From contig JABGQA010000050.1 in the NCBI GenBank assembly GCA_018644665.1, forward strand, positions 62,001 through 126,000: a stretch of DNA of 64,000 bases, read 5' to 3'. Position 1 is the stretch's first letter. Each line of letters starts with the position of its first letter. Below the pieces are notes generated by a model. It ran no database searches and was not told the origin of the DNA. It saw only the letters and a program-made list of their open reading frames with translations. Below are positions 63,667-64,000 of the stretch, in pieces. The position numbers and the translations under genes are program-made. This DNA comes from Candidatus Poribacteria bacterium. Lineage in GTDB: Bacteria > Poribacteria > WGA-4E > GCA-2687025.

Positions 63667-64000
63667 CAGTCTGCCGTCCTCGGACACTCGCCGTCTCCCG
63701 CGCCTGCGTCGGCAGTACGCGACGCCCTGTCCTAGCGCGAACAGCACGACCACGCCTCCGCCAACCCAACCGGACCCGATACGCGCGATGTACGCGTGGA
63801 CAAGATCGCCCAGCATGTACGCCGCGATTCCGAATCCCGCGAGGTGAGCGAGCGTCCCGGCCGTCGTGCACGCGAGGAACGTCGGGTAGCCGCGACCCAT
63901 CTGCCCGGCCGCGAACGGCACGTACAACCCCAGGAACGCGACGAACCGCCCGAACACGAGCCACAGGATACCATGCCGCGCCATGACCCCGCTCACCGTC
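63616..64000 (-). CDS. DedA-family membrane protein, C-terminal part
   Basis: The gene continues past the right edge; about 128 residues are seen here. It includes GRFVAFLGLYVPFAAGQMG, the DedA motif with conserved Arg and Gly, and two membrane segments (AHLAGFGIAAYMLGDLV and GWVGGGVVVLFALGQGVAY). A basic, low-complexity tail follows. DedA proteins work in lipid transport or membrane homeostasis. The stop at 63616 lies within the end of yggT, so the two genes converge and overlap. Confidence 0.82.
   Translation of the reverse strand, partial: TVSGVMARHGILWLVFGRFVAFLGLYVPFAAGQMGRGYPTFLACTTAGTLAHLAGFGIAAYMLGDLVHAYIARIGSGWVGGGVVVLFALGQGVAYCRRRRGRRRVSEDGRLSVRQHAGDEPEDQQPD

Overview
This is a GC-rich bacterial chromosome segment, densely packed with about 58 protein-coding genes on both strands. 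I saw no rRNA, tRNA, CRISPR array, insertion sequence or phage gene. The gene content suggests a free-living or sponge-associated marine polysaccharide degrader. There are three S1-type sulfatases, a GH95 fucosidase, a LamG-fold protein, three Gfo/Idh/MocA oxidoreductases and many sugar-acid enzymes. A secreted peptidase carries dockerin-like repeats and a C-terminal 'NPFNPETWIPF' domain. That style of C-terminal domain, with this family mix, is typical of Candidatus Poribacteria and relatives near the FCB group. The taxonomic call is inference; no ribosomal RNA is present to confirm it.

Layout. 1-3.1 kb: end of a sensor kinase, an NtrC-like response regulator that has lost its GAFTGA motif, and a primary-type sigma factor. 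3.1-10 kb: a plus-strand run of sugar isomerase, glycosyltransferase 2, PHP-domain protein, lipoprotein, UbiA-type prenyltransferase, 2x[4Fe-4S] ferredoxin and geranylgeranyl reductase; the last three look like the archaeal ether-lipid enzymes. 10-21 kb: fucosidase, sulfatase and LamG protein, then a 640-base gap, then dehydrogenase, sulfatase, polytopic membrane protein and Gfo/Idh. 21-28 kb (minus): a FemAB-like transferase with an MprF-like flippase, an aminotransferase, prmA, dnaJ, grpE and hrcA, with no dnaK. 28-36.7 kb (minus): a six-gene catabolic operon of glycoside hydrolase-like protein, enolase-superfamily dehydratase, amidase, hydroxyacid dehydrogenase, sulfatase and Gfo/Idh.

36.8-46.5 kb: small lipoprotein, zinc-ribbon protein, secreted HEYGH metallopeptidase, TrmJ, a small gene that seems to start with ATT, a TPR protein, cysteine synthase, two GT9 glycosyltransferases, a small unknown gene with a strong promoter, and a sorbosone dehydrogenase-like secreted protein. 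46.5-56 kb: Gfo/Idh, ACT-domain protein with UPF0210, ribosomal protein S4, a DNA polymerase I without the 5'-nuclease, a VTT/DedA-like membrane protein, a radical SAM enzyme and a sulfide:quinone-reductase-like flavoprotein. 56-64 kb: LpoB-like and COG3014-like lipoproteins, a minus-strand operon of methyltransferase, epimerase, prolyl oligopeptidase and methyltransferase, then YggT and a truncated DedA protein at the right edge.

The genes form three themes: breakdown of sulfated, fucose- and uronate-type glycans; envelope and lipid synthesis, including a possible archaeal-type ether-lipid pathway; and housekeeping. The most interesting points are the prenyltransferase-ferredoxin-reductase triad, the split MprF-like pair, the ATT-initiated gene, the response regulator without GAFTGA, the 568-residue polymerase and a promoter implying a leaderless yggT transcript. 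All family calls come from reading motifs; no database search was run.
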